From Anaerolineaceae bacterium (GTDB lineage Bacteria; Chloroflexota; Anaerolineae; Promineifilales; Promineifilaceae): a DNA stretch of 64,000 bases. The translations under genes and the position numbers were made by a program. The notes under the pieces are model-generated. The model saw only the letters and a program-made list of their open reading frames with translations, was not told where the DNA came from and ran no database searches. The stretch covers positions 1 through 64,000 of the forward strand of contig PABI01000050.1 in the NCBI GenBank assembly GCA_002699125.1. Direction: 5' to 3'. Within the stretch, counting starts at the first letter, position 1; the number at the start of each line of letters is the position of its first letter. This document shows, piece after piece, positions 25,401-31,999 of the stretch.

Positions 25401-26533
25401 ATGGTCGTGGTTACGGGCGTGGTTTGGGTAACGGCCGTTTCCACAGAAAGTCCACCGTGTAAACCAATACGTACCTTAAGTTCGCCAATCCGTCCCCACT
25501 TTTCTTTGCCAAACGCTCCTTGAATGGCCAGGGCGCAGGCCAGGGGGCGGCCGTTTTCAAACAGGGCAGTGACTTTATCACCCTGTAACGCCAACATGCG
25601 GCCGCCATGTTGTTTGATGAGCGTTTCCAGGATTATATTATGGCGGTGCAGGACGGGAATCATTTCTTGCTGATACCGTTCCCAGAGCTGGACAATTCCT
25701 TCGATATCCGTCAATAAGGTTGTGTGGAAACGGCCGTTTTTCACCGCTGCCTTTTTGACTTCAGGCGGCGCTTCCTGGGGCAGGTTATTGGCCTGAATCT
25801 GTTGGTATAGGGTGGTGGTTTCCGTCGTTGGCTCCACGCCTAATTCATCGCGCAAGTGGTCGCGGCAAATGTGGTACTGGGCAATGGCGGCACTGCGCTG
25901 CCCGGTTTGCATCAGGGCAATCATCAACTGCCGATAGGCACCCTCGCGCAGTTTGTCAATTTCCAGCTGTTTCCAGGCATAGGTTTGGGCTTGCTCGTAA
26001 GCGGCCGTTTGCAGGCAATCTTCAGTCAACGCATCCAGGGCATCCAAGGCCTGGCGGCGCAGTGATTCCCGCTGTACCTGTGCCCACGCTTCAAACTCAT
26101 TGCTGTCTGACAGGTAAAAATCACTCAGAAATTCATCCCGATAAAGGGTAATGGCCTGTGCTGGATCGTGCTCAATCTGTGCGGCAAAAGCAGCCACATC
26201 TAAAAAGAAATCCGCTTCGGGATTAATTTGCACCGTTTGGCGTTCTGAAATGAGAAAGGGGACCATCTTGTGTCCATTTTGGGACGGCACCTGGGGGATG
26301 GCCTGGCGCAAGCGGTAGATGGTCTGGCGTAAATTGACCTGGGCTGAAGGCTGCGGCAGGTCTGGCCAGAGGATGTCCATCAAGGCTTCGCGTCGGTGGA
26401 TCTGCTCGGCTTCCATGACAAGATAGATCAGCAAGGCCTGAACTTTGTTGGTGCGAAATTTGTATAGGGGCTGATCACCCAGCGATGCTGTAAATGGCCC
26501 TAAAAGGGAAATTGATAACTTTGCCATCACCAT
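22445..26533 (-). CDS. SARP/BTAD regulator with cyclase-like, NB-ARC-type ATPase and TPR domains
   Basis: A 1362-residue multidomain regulator. Residues 5-85 form an OmpR-like winged helix (LSISLLGPF, RREALMDILWPD, NLRQTIYRLR). Residues 100-250 form the bacterial transcriptional activation domain ending in LGVEPTTETT. Residues 270-425 look like a class III nucleotide cyclase: TDIEG at 275-279 and GD at 318-319, but the usual Asn/Arg catalytic pair is replaced in ITAAAWGGQIVAS. A P-loop (GPGGMGKT) is at 494-501 in a STAND/NB-ARC ATPase, and TPR repeats fill about residues 800-1320. The layout is like Streptomyces AfsR with an added cyclase-like sensor. It is divergent from a 61-codon gene whose promoter has SARP-type repeats. 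Confidence 0.88.
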   Translation of the reverse strand: MVMAKLSISLLGPFTASLGDQPLYKFRTNKVQALLIYLVMEAEQIHRREALMDILWPDLPQPSAQVNLRQTIYRLRQAIPQVPSQNGHKMVPFLISERQTVQINPEADFFLDVAAFAAQIEHDPAQAITLYRDEFLSDFYLSDSNEFEAWAQVQRESLRRQALDALDALTEDCLQTAAYEQAQTYAWKQLEIDKLREGAYRQLMIALMQTGQRSAAIAQYHICRDHLRDELGVEPTTETTTLYQQIQANNLPQEAPPEVKKAAVKNGRFHTTLLTDIEGIVQLWERYQQEMIPVLHRHNIILETLIKQHGGRMLALQGDKVTALFENGRPLACALAIQGAFGKEKWGRIGELKVRIGLHGGLSVETAVTQTTPVTTTITAAAWGGQIVASAAAHENLTLPDGAYWHDLGEHQLNKEDPPHHLYGLLHPDLPHQSFPPVQTLSPSETGAPLQPAAVTLPHNLPQQPTSFIGREKEITALDALLTNPAMRLISIVGPGGMGKTRLAVAAAEKQLTNSAIFPHGVFFVHLEHIQTADQMIPAIAHVLKLPLDGGRKDDRIDPFLGENLTAKDQLLDYLRHKQLLLILDNFEHVADGAVLVAEILQTAAQIQLLVTSRERLQLLEEQVYPIQGLDFPDWETPEEAMQYPAVRLFLQAAHRVQPNFAVVVDDLPELTRICQAVGGMPLGLELTASWVDMLSLSDIADEIENSLNLLETETRNMPERHRSIRAVFDYSWQQLSHDEQAVFAQLAVFRGGFTRTAAQKITNASLRTLATLVNKSFLQYNQQRDRYELHELVRQYAAEKLGKDEVQATAVRTQHSHYYCALVQHRKNQLKAGQPQAALAHIEADQENGRAAWDWAVEQGDVTGIDLAISGLCRFYDMRDRFYDGLAICEAASQRLRQLPESPTLQRVLAKTLTWYTRFLRYQGQIETIQNTFQEINTLLESAEQSQEDVRAEKAFALTTMGKFSAFEEENRHAACEQLEQSLLLVRQLGDRYGEFSAQNALGNIARRMGNYHEARHRFEKNLNAARTQQNQSEIIRALVQLGWVARDLVDYEEARRLFEECLALSQTQDNVWGASRALEALAFLSMFQGDFEAAGHHIQQALGISRDNGFRSDMVKQRVNLAVTHWLSGRLDEANDNFNNARSLGSELGYPFAAAFPAIFHGELLALTNQNEAAREHIQQGITQIRPDFASRLFLLGRAYRVMGWLELAAGRHGSAQDWFEQSTEAYLSLDDDEAMAWTTAGLGQALYGLGNVAGAQKLVLDALWTAVELQAYIPLLFLIPITTLLLDHHEENKWCERVHTLACREPFLANAPFFNELVWSKLPPLKKVPPVEKENLARLRRELWTAVSQLLAEDILKSL

Positions 26534-26541
26534 GATTGAAG

Positions 26542-26570
26542 ATGTTCAACAGATTATTTTCAATTGTCAA
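26542..26570 (-). promoter_or_regulatory. Candidate promoter of the SARP gene
   Basis: On the minus strand a perfect TTGACA (26570-26565) is followed by 17 bp and a poor -10 GAACAT (26547-26542). The ATG is 8 nt further on and has no Shine-Dalgarno. This would be another short-leader or leaderless message. Confidence 0.35.
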
Positions 26571-26663
26571 TTGTCTATGAGGTTAAGACTGTGGCCTTGT
26601 CAACAATGGACAACTCTTGCTGGCAAATTTTATCACATTGTTGTTGGGTGATGGTTATGAATT

Positions 26664-26728
26664 GTTAACGCTGCCGGAGCAGTTGGTAACGCTGTGGTCA
26701 CGCAGCGGTTACGGGCGTCTGGCATAAT
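26664..26728 (+). promoter_or_regulatory. SARP-box-like heptamer repeats and -10 box of the 61-codon gene
   Basis: GGTAACG (26685-26691), GGTCACG (26696-26702) and GGTTACG (26707-26713) are direct repeats at an exact 11-bp period. A fourth, GTTAACG (26664-26670), lies 21 bp before the first of them. The last repeat ends 9 bp before CATAAT (26723-26728). Streptomyces SARPs such as AfsR and ActII-ORF4 bind heptamer repeats at 11- or 22-bp period, with the last one about 8 bp from the -10 box. Confidence 0.7.
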
Positions 26729-26766
26729 GCAAATGTCACTAAATAGTGCGTTAAGGAGTGTGAATC

Positions 26767-26952
26767 ATGTTATATTTTTATGAAAACGAAAAAATGGCCC
26801 AAGCTCGCATAGATGCTTATATTGAAGAATCTAAAGCGCTTCGTCGGGCTGAGAAAGCAAGCCCCAAACGAACCTTCCGCCTGCCTAATTTGAGCAACTT
26901 GTTGGCGAATTGGAAAGTTGAGAACAAAACGGCCGTTGCTAATCAGGCCTGA
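26767..26952 (+). CDS. Small basic protein, candidate SARP target
   Basis: A 61-residue protein with charged helical character (EKMAQARIDAYIEESKALRRAEK in residues 8-30, which I read as amphipathic) and a basic C-terminal half (SPKRTFRLPNLSNLL). There is no signal peptide. AAGGAG stands 8 nt before the ATG, and the promoter with heptamer repeats lies 40 bp upstream. A strong terminator follows after 20 bp, so it is a single-gene transcript. I recognise no family. Its position beside a SARP regulator recalls afsS (a 63-residue protein activated by AfsR); this is similarity of layout only, and I see no sequence similarity. Confidence 0.65.
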   Translation: MLYFYENEKMAQARIDAYIEESKALRRAEKASPKRTFRLPNLSNLLANWKVENKTAVANQA

Positions 26953-26972
26953 TAGATATTAACCTAAATTGT

Positions 26973-27006
26973 GGGGCTCTTGGTTGACGCCATGAGCCCC
27001 TTTTTT
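26973..27006 (+). terminator. Rho-independent terminator after the 61-codon gene
   Basis: GGGGCTC (26973-26979) pairs perfectly with GAGCCCC (26994-27000), followed by six T residues (27001-27006). Confidence 0.9.
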
Positions 27007-27091
27007 GTTTGGGCAACTTTTCTGTAAGCGGCCAAAGGGCTGGCAGGGAAGGCTGCTCGCTCGTGTCATTTGCTTGATTGCCAACCTGTGC

Positions 27092-27097
27092 CATAAT
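27092..27097 (+). promoter_or_regulatory. -10 box of a leaderless promoter (ABC ATPase gene)
   Basis: CATAAT is followed by six bases and the ATG at 27104. There is no Shine-Dalgarno. The spacing equals that of the LuxR and flavoprotein genes. Confidence 0.45.
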
Positions 27098-27103
27098 TCG
27101 GCA

Positions 27104-28102
27104 ATGCTCACAACAACCCCCTACATTTCTGTCCAAAACCTGCGAAAAATTTACACTATTCACGAACGCGAAGCCGGGCTGGGCGCATCGCTGCGCAGCC
27201 TGGTTAAACGCAAAACCAAACAAGTTCATGCAGTCGACGGCATCACTTTTTCGGTGGCTCCAGGTGAAATTGTGGGCTTCTTGGGTCCGAACGGTGCGGG
27301 AAAAACAACGACGTTGAAAATGTTGACCGGGCTGCTGCATCCCAGCGACGGTCAAGCCGATGTGTTGGGTTTTACACCGTGGCAACGGAAGAGTGAATTT
27401 TTGCGGCAGATTACGCTTGTGCTTGGCCAGAGAAATCAACTCATTTGGGATATTCCTGCGGCTGATTCCTTTGAGTTGAACCGGGTTATTTTTAGCATCC
27501 CTGAAGATGAATACCACCAAACGTTAGCTGAGCTAACAGAACTGCTGGATTTGGGTCCGCTGATTCACAAACCGGTGCGCAATTTATCATTGGGCGAACG
27601 CATGAAGTGTGAAATTGCCGGGGCGCTGCTGCACCGGCCAAAGGTATTGTTTCTGGACGAGCCGACCATTGGTCTAGACGTGACGGCCCAGCGACGCATC
27701 CGGCAGTTTGTCGCCGAATACAACCAGCGGTATGGGGCATCTGTTTTGCTGACCAGCCATTACATGGCCGATGTGGAGGCGTTGTGCCAACGCGTCATTG
27801 TGATCCATCATGGTCAAATTCTCTTTGACGGCGACCTCACCGCCCTGGTGCAAAAATTCTCCCCTCACAAAACGATCACGGTCGATTTAGCGCCAGGCGC
27901 TACCAATGGTCGAGGTGCGGAGGCACTACGGCCGTTTGGCGAGGTCGTGGCTTACACAGAAGGCCAGGCTGTTCTGCGCGTGCCCAAGGCGGAAACGGCC
28001 GTCGTTACCACGAGGCTCCTCACCAACCTCACCATCAACGATCTTACCATCCAGGACCCACCCATTGAAGAAGTGATCGAGCAAGTTTTTAATGAGGCCT
28101 AA
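27104..28102 (+). CDS. ABC-2 type transporter ATP-binding protein, without adjacent permease
   Basis: A 332-residue ATPase. Walker A is GPNGAGKTTT near residue 63, the signature NLSLGERMKCE near 160, Walker B VLFLDEPTIGLD near 181, and the H-loop TSHYMAD near 217. A ~35-residue insertion early in the domain (REAGLGASLRSLVKRKTKQ) and a C-terminal extension of about 90 residues place it with exporters whose partners are ABC-2 or DUF990-type permeases. No permease gene is adjacent: upstream is the SARP-linked gene, and downstream genes are convergent. The start at 27104 is chosen over a longer frame from 27005 that would overlap the terminator. Confidence 0.85.
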   Translation: MLTTTPYISVQNLRKIYTIHEREAGLGASLRSLVKRKTKQVHAVDGITFSVAPGEIVGFLGPNGAGKTTTLKMLTGLLHPSDGQADVLGFTPWQRKSEFLRQITLVLGQRNQLIWDIPAADSFELNRVIFSIPEDEYHQTLAELTELLDLGPLIHKPVRNLSLGERMKCEIAGALLHRPKVLFLDEPTIGLDVTAQRRIRQFVAEYNQRYGASVLLTSHYMADVEALCQRVIVIHHGQILFDGDLTALVQKFSPHKTITVDLAPGATNGRGAEALRPFGEVVAYTEGQAVLRVPKAETAVVTTRLLTNLTINDLTIQDPPIEEVIEQVFNEA

Positions 28103-28112
28103 GCCGGCCCTT

Positions 28113-28571
28113 TTATTCTTCATCAAGCTCATTCTCCATGGTGGCAATTAAGCCGTAAATCAATTTGCCCCGCTCCTCGCTGGTCAGCCGTGCTTCGGGA
28201 TGCAGCAAAACGTAATAAGGGGGGGGCATCTGGTCTCGACCCACGATTGCCGCCATGCGCTCGATCTGTTCATCGGTGCAGCAGCTTGTTTCCCAATCGG
28301 AAAAGTTCAAAACCTCCCGCCCGGCTTCAACATCGTGCTCTAATAGACTAGAGACCGGTACGATGTCAGTGTACCAGGGCCAGTGTGTCTCGTTGCTGTG
28401 GCAGTCAAAACAGGCTCGCTGTACCATTTCGGCCGTTTGTGCATTATCCCAATTGGGCACGCTTACAATGGGTGGATTGGTGTGGTTGCGTGGCCAAAGC
28501 TGGAGCAGGCCAAAAGCAAGCAGCGAAAAAAGCACAAATCCGCGTAAAAAGCGCCAGTCTCGTCGTTTCAT
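28113..28571 (-). CDS. Haem-binding domain protein
   Basis: A 152-residue protein with an N-terminal membrane anchor (residues 8-25) and an exported domain with one c-type haem motif CFDCH near residue 53, followed by SNETHWPWYTDIVPVSSLLEHDV. This is typical of the Haem_bd family, usually encoded with respiratory or oxidative genes. A second possible axial ligand is the Met in DQMPPPYY near residue 114. GGAAGAG precedes the ATG. It is the last gene of the minus-strand cytochrome oxidase block, 12 nt after the cytochrome c gene. Confidence 0.85.
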   Translation of the reverse strand: MKRRDWRFLRGFVLFSLLAFGLLQLWPRNHTNPPIVSVPNWDNAQTAEMVQRACFDCHSNETHWPWYTDIVPVSSLLEHDVEAGREVLNFSDWETSCCTDEQIERMAAIVGRDQMPPPYYVLLHPEARLTSEERGKLIYGLIATMENELDEE

Positions 28572-28583
28572 AAAACTCTTCCG

Positions 28584-28991
28584 CTAGCGTAGGTTAAACA
28601 GATAGGCACTAATGTTCCGGGCCGCATCTTCCGTTACATCAAGATCGGGCATAACAGTGCCCGGTTCAATGTCCTGCGGAAAGCGTATCCATTCCACCAG
28701 GTTATCTGGCGTGTTGCTCAGGTTGCCGGCAATGTAGCTGCGCGACGCCCACTCGTCGAGCGGTGGCCCTACATATGCGTCTGGGCCAGGGATGCCGGGA
28801 ATGGTGTGGCAGGTGTGGCAGCCGTAATCTTGCACCGCTTGCCAGCCGGCCTGCGGGTTGCCCCCAGCCACAAAATCGGAGGTGGAACGTAACGGCCGTC
28901 CATTACAGGCGGTGAGCAGCAAAAGTACCGAGACGCAAAGCACAAGCACAAAAGTCAGGCCGAGCTTGATCATTTTTGGGTTAAACCTCAT
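28584..28991 (-). CDS. Cytochrome c lipoprotein
   Basis: A protein of about 135 residues. The hydrophobic N-terminus ends in a Leu-Thr-Ala-Cys lipobox, so it should be lipid-anchored on the outside. A class I cytochrome c domain follows, with CHTCH (GCHTCHTIPG) and a likely methionine ligand in PGTVMPDL. It is a good candidate for the electron donor to, or an accessory of, the adjacent oxidase. The ATG at 28991 is just after the upstream stop (TGACAATG); an alternative ATG at 29000 would overlap the upstream gene by 7 nt. Longer in-frame versions run antiparallel to the real upstream gene and are rejected. Confidence 0.82.
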   Translation of the reverse strand: MRFNPKMIKLGLTFVLVLCVSVLLLLTACNGRPLRSTSDFVAGGNPQAGWQAVQDYGCHTCHTIPGIPGPDAYVGPPLDEWASRSYIAGNLSNTPDNLVEWIRFPQDIEPGTVMPDLDVTEDAARNISAYLFNLR

Positions 28992-28993
28992 TG

Positions 28994-29368
28994 TCAACAT
29001 GGTTGCAGCACCAATGCCGTTGCGCCGACGGCCAGCGTCAACAGCACAAAAAGCCCGCTGATCCAAATGCCTATCTGCCCCGAAAAAAGCTGCATCTGGG
29101 CAGGATTCTCCTCGCTCTCGGGGTCCGCCTCCATCTGCGCGGCGTGTTCTTGTGCCGTCTGCCCACGACGGCCAGCATAGACAATCACAGCCAGGGTGGG
29201 TAGCATCAAAATAAGCGTCAGCGCCCGAACAGCCCCAAGCAGCAGGCCGACGCCACAGGCAAGCTCTACCAGCAGGTAAACCGCAATGAAGTAGGCAGAC
29301 CAGGCAATGGGGCTGGCTAAAAAAGTGATGCTTTCTCTAGGGACTGTATTTTGTCGAGTTGGTTTCAT
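28994..29368 (-). CDS. Small membrane protein of the cytochrome oxidase cluster
   Basis: A 124-residue protein with three hydrophobic segments (residues 17-36, 39-58 and about 100-120) and an acidic loop (EADPESEENPAQ). It begins 11 nt after the oxidase I+III stop and ends within a few bases of the cytochrome c start, so it is in the same operon. I cannot name the family. By position it may be a small oxidase subunit (subunit IV-like) or an assembly partner. The longer in-frame frame up to 29611 overlaps the oxidase gene and is rejected. Confidence 0.7.
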   Translation of the reverse strand: MKPTRQNTVPRESITFLASPIAWSAYFIAVYLLVELACGVGLLLGAVRALTLILMLPTLAVIVYAGRRGQTAQEHAAQMEADPESEENPAQMQLFSGQIGIWISGLFVLLTLAVGATALVLQPC

Positions 29369-29379
29369 AAGTGTAATCG

Positions 29380-31977
29380 TTAAATAAGGTAGGGCGACAC
29401 ATAGGCCACGCCGATAATTGCCAGCCAGACGCCGGCCAGTGCCGTCCAATACAAAGCATTGTTTTCGATAACCACGTAACGGTCCGAATGATAAATGCCG
29501 CGCCAGCTCCAAAACTGGGCAAACAGATTGATGCCCACGCCACAAATGAGCAGGAGCAGCATAAAGCCGGTCAGGGCAAAAAAGACCGAGCCGTAGGCGT
29601 TGGTTTGCCAATCAAAGTTTAGCAGGCTGAGATCGTAAAGGAGCAAAGCCAGTACGGCCGCTTCCAACAAAAAGCCCAAAAACAGCCCCAGCTTCAACTT
29701 ACCCTGATCGTTGTTGTCCCGAATTTTCCTGACGGCCCAGCGCAAAATGGGGATGTTGGCCAGCATGAGCAGTGTGCCTAATCCAACCCAGCGCAAATTG
29801 GGCAGGGCGATGCCATCTTGCGGCCAGACGCTGCTTTCGATTCGAATGTAGAAGTAGGTAAAGAGGAAACTGGCCAGGGCAATAGAAATGAGCAAGATAA
29901 ACAGCCACATGGCGCTGCGGGAAACAACACGGCTGCCGTAGGTGCGCACCGGAATGCCATATTCTTCTTCAAAGGCGCGTTCTTCTTCATCGTTGGTGGG
30001 CGTTTCCGAAGGCCAATTCCAGCCGACAATGGCCACTACCAACACCACGATACCCAGGAGGGACAACGGCCGTAAACTAAAAATCTCCGAACCAAAAATG
30101 GTCACCAACCCAACGGCGGCAACAAAAGGCCAGATCGAGGGTCCTGAGACGCGAAAGATTTCTACCGGGCGGGCATTCACAGTGGAAGTGATCATGGCGG
30201 CGCGCCACTTTGTGGGCCAATTGGCCAGCCCATCCAGCAGCCTGCGGGTTTTGGCCTGCCCTTCGTTCAGTTCATGCTGGTCCCACAACGGATGCCGACT
30301 GCGCACGATGGGCAGCTTGGAAAATGCAAAGTTTAAGGGTGGTGAGTCCGTGGACCATTCCAGCGAATCCGCCCCCCACGGATTAGGTCCCGCATCCTCG
30401 CCATGACGATGGCTCCAGAAAAAGTTGTAGACAAAGACCGCAACCCCCGTGGCCAAAATGATGGCACCTACCGTAGAGATCAGGTTGTAAATATCCCAGC
30501 CAAAGTTGGTTGGATAGGTGTAAACGCGCCGGGGCATGCCCAGCAGTCCGGCAATGTGCTGTGGGAAAAAGGCGATGTGGAAGCCGCAAAACATCAGCCA
30601 AAAATTCCATTTGCCTAACCGTTCATCCAGCAGCTTCCCGGTAAATTTTGGCATCCAGTAGTAAAGGGTGGCAAAAATAGGGAAGACCACGCCACCAATG
30701 AGCACGTAGTGCAAATGGGCCACAACAAAGTAGGAATCGTGTGCCTGCCAGTCAAACGGTACAGACCCCACCATGACCCCGGTGATGCCCCCCAGGATAA
30801 AGGTGACCAGAAAGCCAATTACAAACAAAAAAGGTGTTTTCCATACGGGACGGCCGCTTAAAATCGTAGCCAAATAGGCAAAAATCTGAATACCGGTGGG
30901 AATGGCGATAAAAATACTGGCCGCCGAGAAAATGCCCAGGCCAATTTGCGGAATGCCCACGGTGAACATATGGTGCACCCACAGGGCAAAGCTGACAAAG
31001 CCGGTGGAAACCATGGCCATGACAATGTAAGGGTAGCCGACCATGCGCTTGCGTGAAAAGACGGGCACAATCATGGCCAACATGCCGGTGGCCGGCAGAA
31101 ACTGAATATACACTTCGGGGTGGCCAAAGATCCAAAAGACGTGCTGCCAAAGCACGGGACTGCCGCCCATCGCCGGGTTAAAAAACTGGGTGCCAATTTT
31201 GCGGTCTAGCTCCAGCAGCAGGCTGCCGACGATGAGTGGGGTAAAGGCGAAGAGGATGGATACGGCCGTCACCAACATAGCCCAGGCGTAAAGCGGCATC
31301 CGGCCCAAAGACATGCCCGGTGCGCGCATCCGCAAAATGGCGATGATAATTTCCACACCGGCGGCGATGGCCGCCACCTCTGCCACCCCCAGAGCCAGCA
31401 GCCAATAATCAAGCGCAATACCCGGGGAAAATTTCAAACCGCTGAGCGGTGCATAAGCAAACCAGCCCGCATCCGGCACGGCATTGAGCAAGTAGCTGGA
31501 GAAAAAGAGCAGACCACCCAGAACAAAAGTGAAATAGCTAAAAACGCCTAATCGGGGGAAGGGCATTTCCCGCGTGCCCAGCAGCAGCGGCAGCATGACG
31601 ATGGCAATGCCTTCAATCATGGGCACGGCAAACAGATACATCATGGTAGAGCCGTGCATTGTGAACAGCTCGTTGTAGCGGTCGGGGCCTATGAGGGTGT
31701 TTTCCGGCACAATGAGCTGGAGGCGCATCAGCAGCGCCAACGCCCCGGCCATGAGAAAAAAGATAAAGGCGGTGCCCATAATCCGGCCGCCGACGGCATC
31801 GTTCTGAATGGCCTTAATGGCCCCAACAAGCCCGGAAGGCGGATCGGCCCAGATTTTTTCCAGCGCCGTTTTGGTTTCATCATCAGGATGATTGGCATGG
31901 GGCGTTTCGATTGTTTCAGGAACGATTCCTGCCGTTTCGTATTCTTGTTCGCTTGATGAAGATGAAGTCGTCGTCAT
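29380..31977 (-). CDS. Cytochrome c oxidase subunit I+III fusion
   Basis: An 865-residue fusion. Residues 40-560 are subunit I: GSTMMYLFAVPMIEG near residue 110 (low-spin haem ligand region), FGHPEVYIQFLP (CuB His, the Glu of the D-channel and the cross-linked Tyr), WVHHMFTVG (two CuB His), and HDSYFVVAHLHYVLIGG (haem ligands). After a linker, residues ~650-865 are subunit III with about five helices. Fused I+III is known from Thermus caa3-type and other oxidases. The enzyme reduces O2 to water and pumps protons. AGAGAAAA precedes the ATG. coxB lies 22 nt upstream. Confidence 0.95.
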   Translation of the reverse strand: MTTTSSSSSEQEYETAGIVPETIETPHANHPDDETKTALEKIWADPPSGLVGAIKAIQNDAVGGRIMGTAFIFFLMAGALALLMRLQLIVPENTLIGPDRYNELFTMHGSTMMYLFAVPMIEGIAIVMLPLLLGTREMPFPRLGVFSYFTFVLGGLLFFSSYLLNAVPDAGWFAYAPLSGLKFSPGIALDYWLLALGVAEVAAIAAGVEIIIAILRMRAPGMSLGRMPLYAWAMLVTAVSILFAFTPLIVGSLLLELDRKIGTQFFNPAMGGSPVLWQHVFWIFGHPEVYIQFLPATGMLAMIVPVFSRKRMVGYPYIVMAMVSTGFVSFALWVHHMFTVGIPQIGLGIFSAASIFIAIPTGIQIFAYLATILSGRPVWKTPFLFVIGFLVTFILGGITGVMVGSVPFDWQAHDSYFVVAHLHYVLIGGVVFPIFATLYYWMPKFTGKLLDERLGKWNFWLMFCGFHIAFFPQHIAGLLGMPRRVYTYPTNFGWDIYNLISTVGAIILATGVAVFVYNFFWSHRHGEDAGPNPWGADSLEWSTDSPPLNFAFSKLPIVRSRHPLWDQHELNEGQAKTRRLLDGLANWPTKWRAAMITSTVNARPVEIFRVSGPSIWPFVAAVGLVTIFGSEIFSLRPLSLLGIVVLVVAIVGWNWPSETPTNDEEERAFEEEYGIPVRTYGSRVVSRSAMWLFILLISIALASFLFTYFYIRIESSVWPQDGIALPNLRWVGLGTLLMLANIPILRWAVRKIRDNNDQGKLKLGLFLGFLLEAAVLALLLYDLSLLNFDWQTNAYGSVFFALTGFMLLLLICGVGINLFAQFWSWRGIYHSDRYVVIENNALYWTALAGVWLAIIGVAYVSPYLI

Positions 31978-31999
31978 ATTTTCTCTAAAACCTATATTC

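Noticed and set aside
28994-29611. 205-codon version of the small oxidase-cluster membrane protein
   Set aside because: The first 81 codons overlap the end of the oxidase I+III gene in another frame; the ATG at 29368 begins right after that gene's stop.
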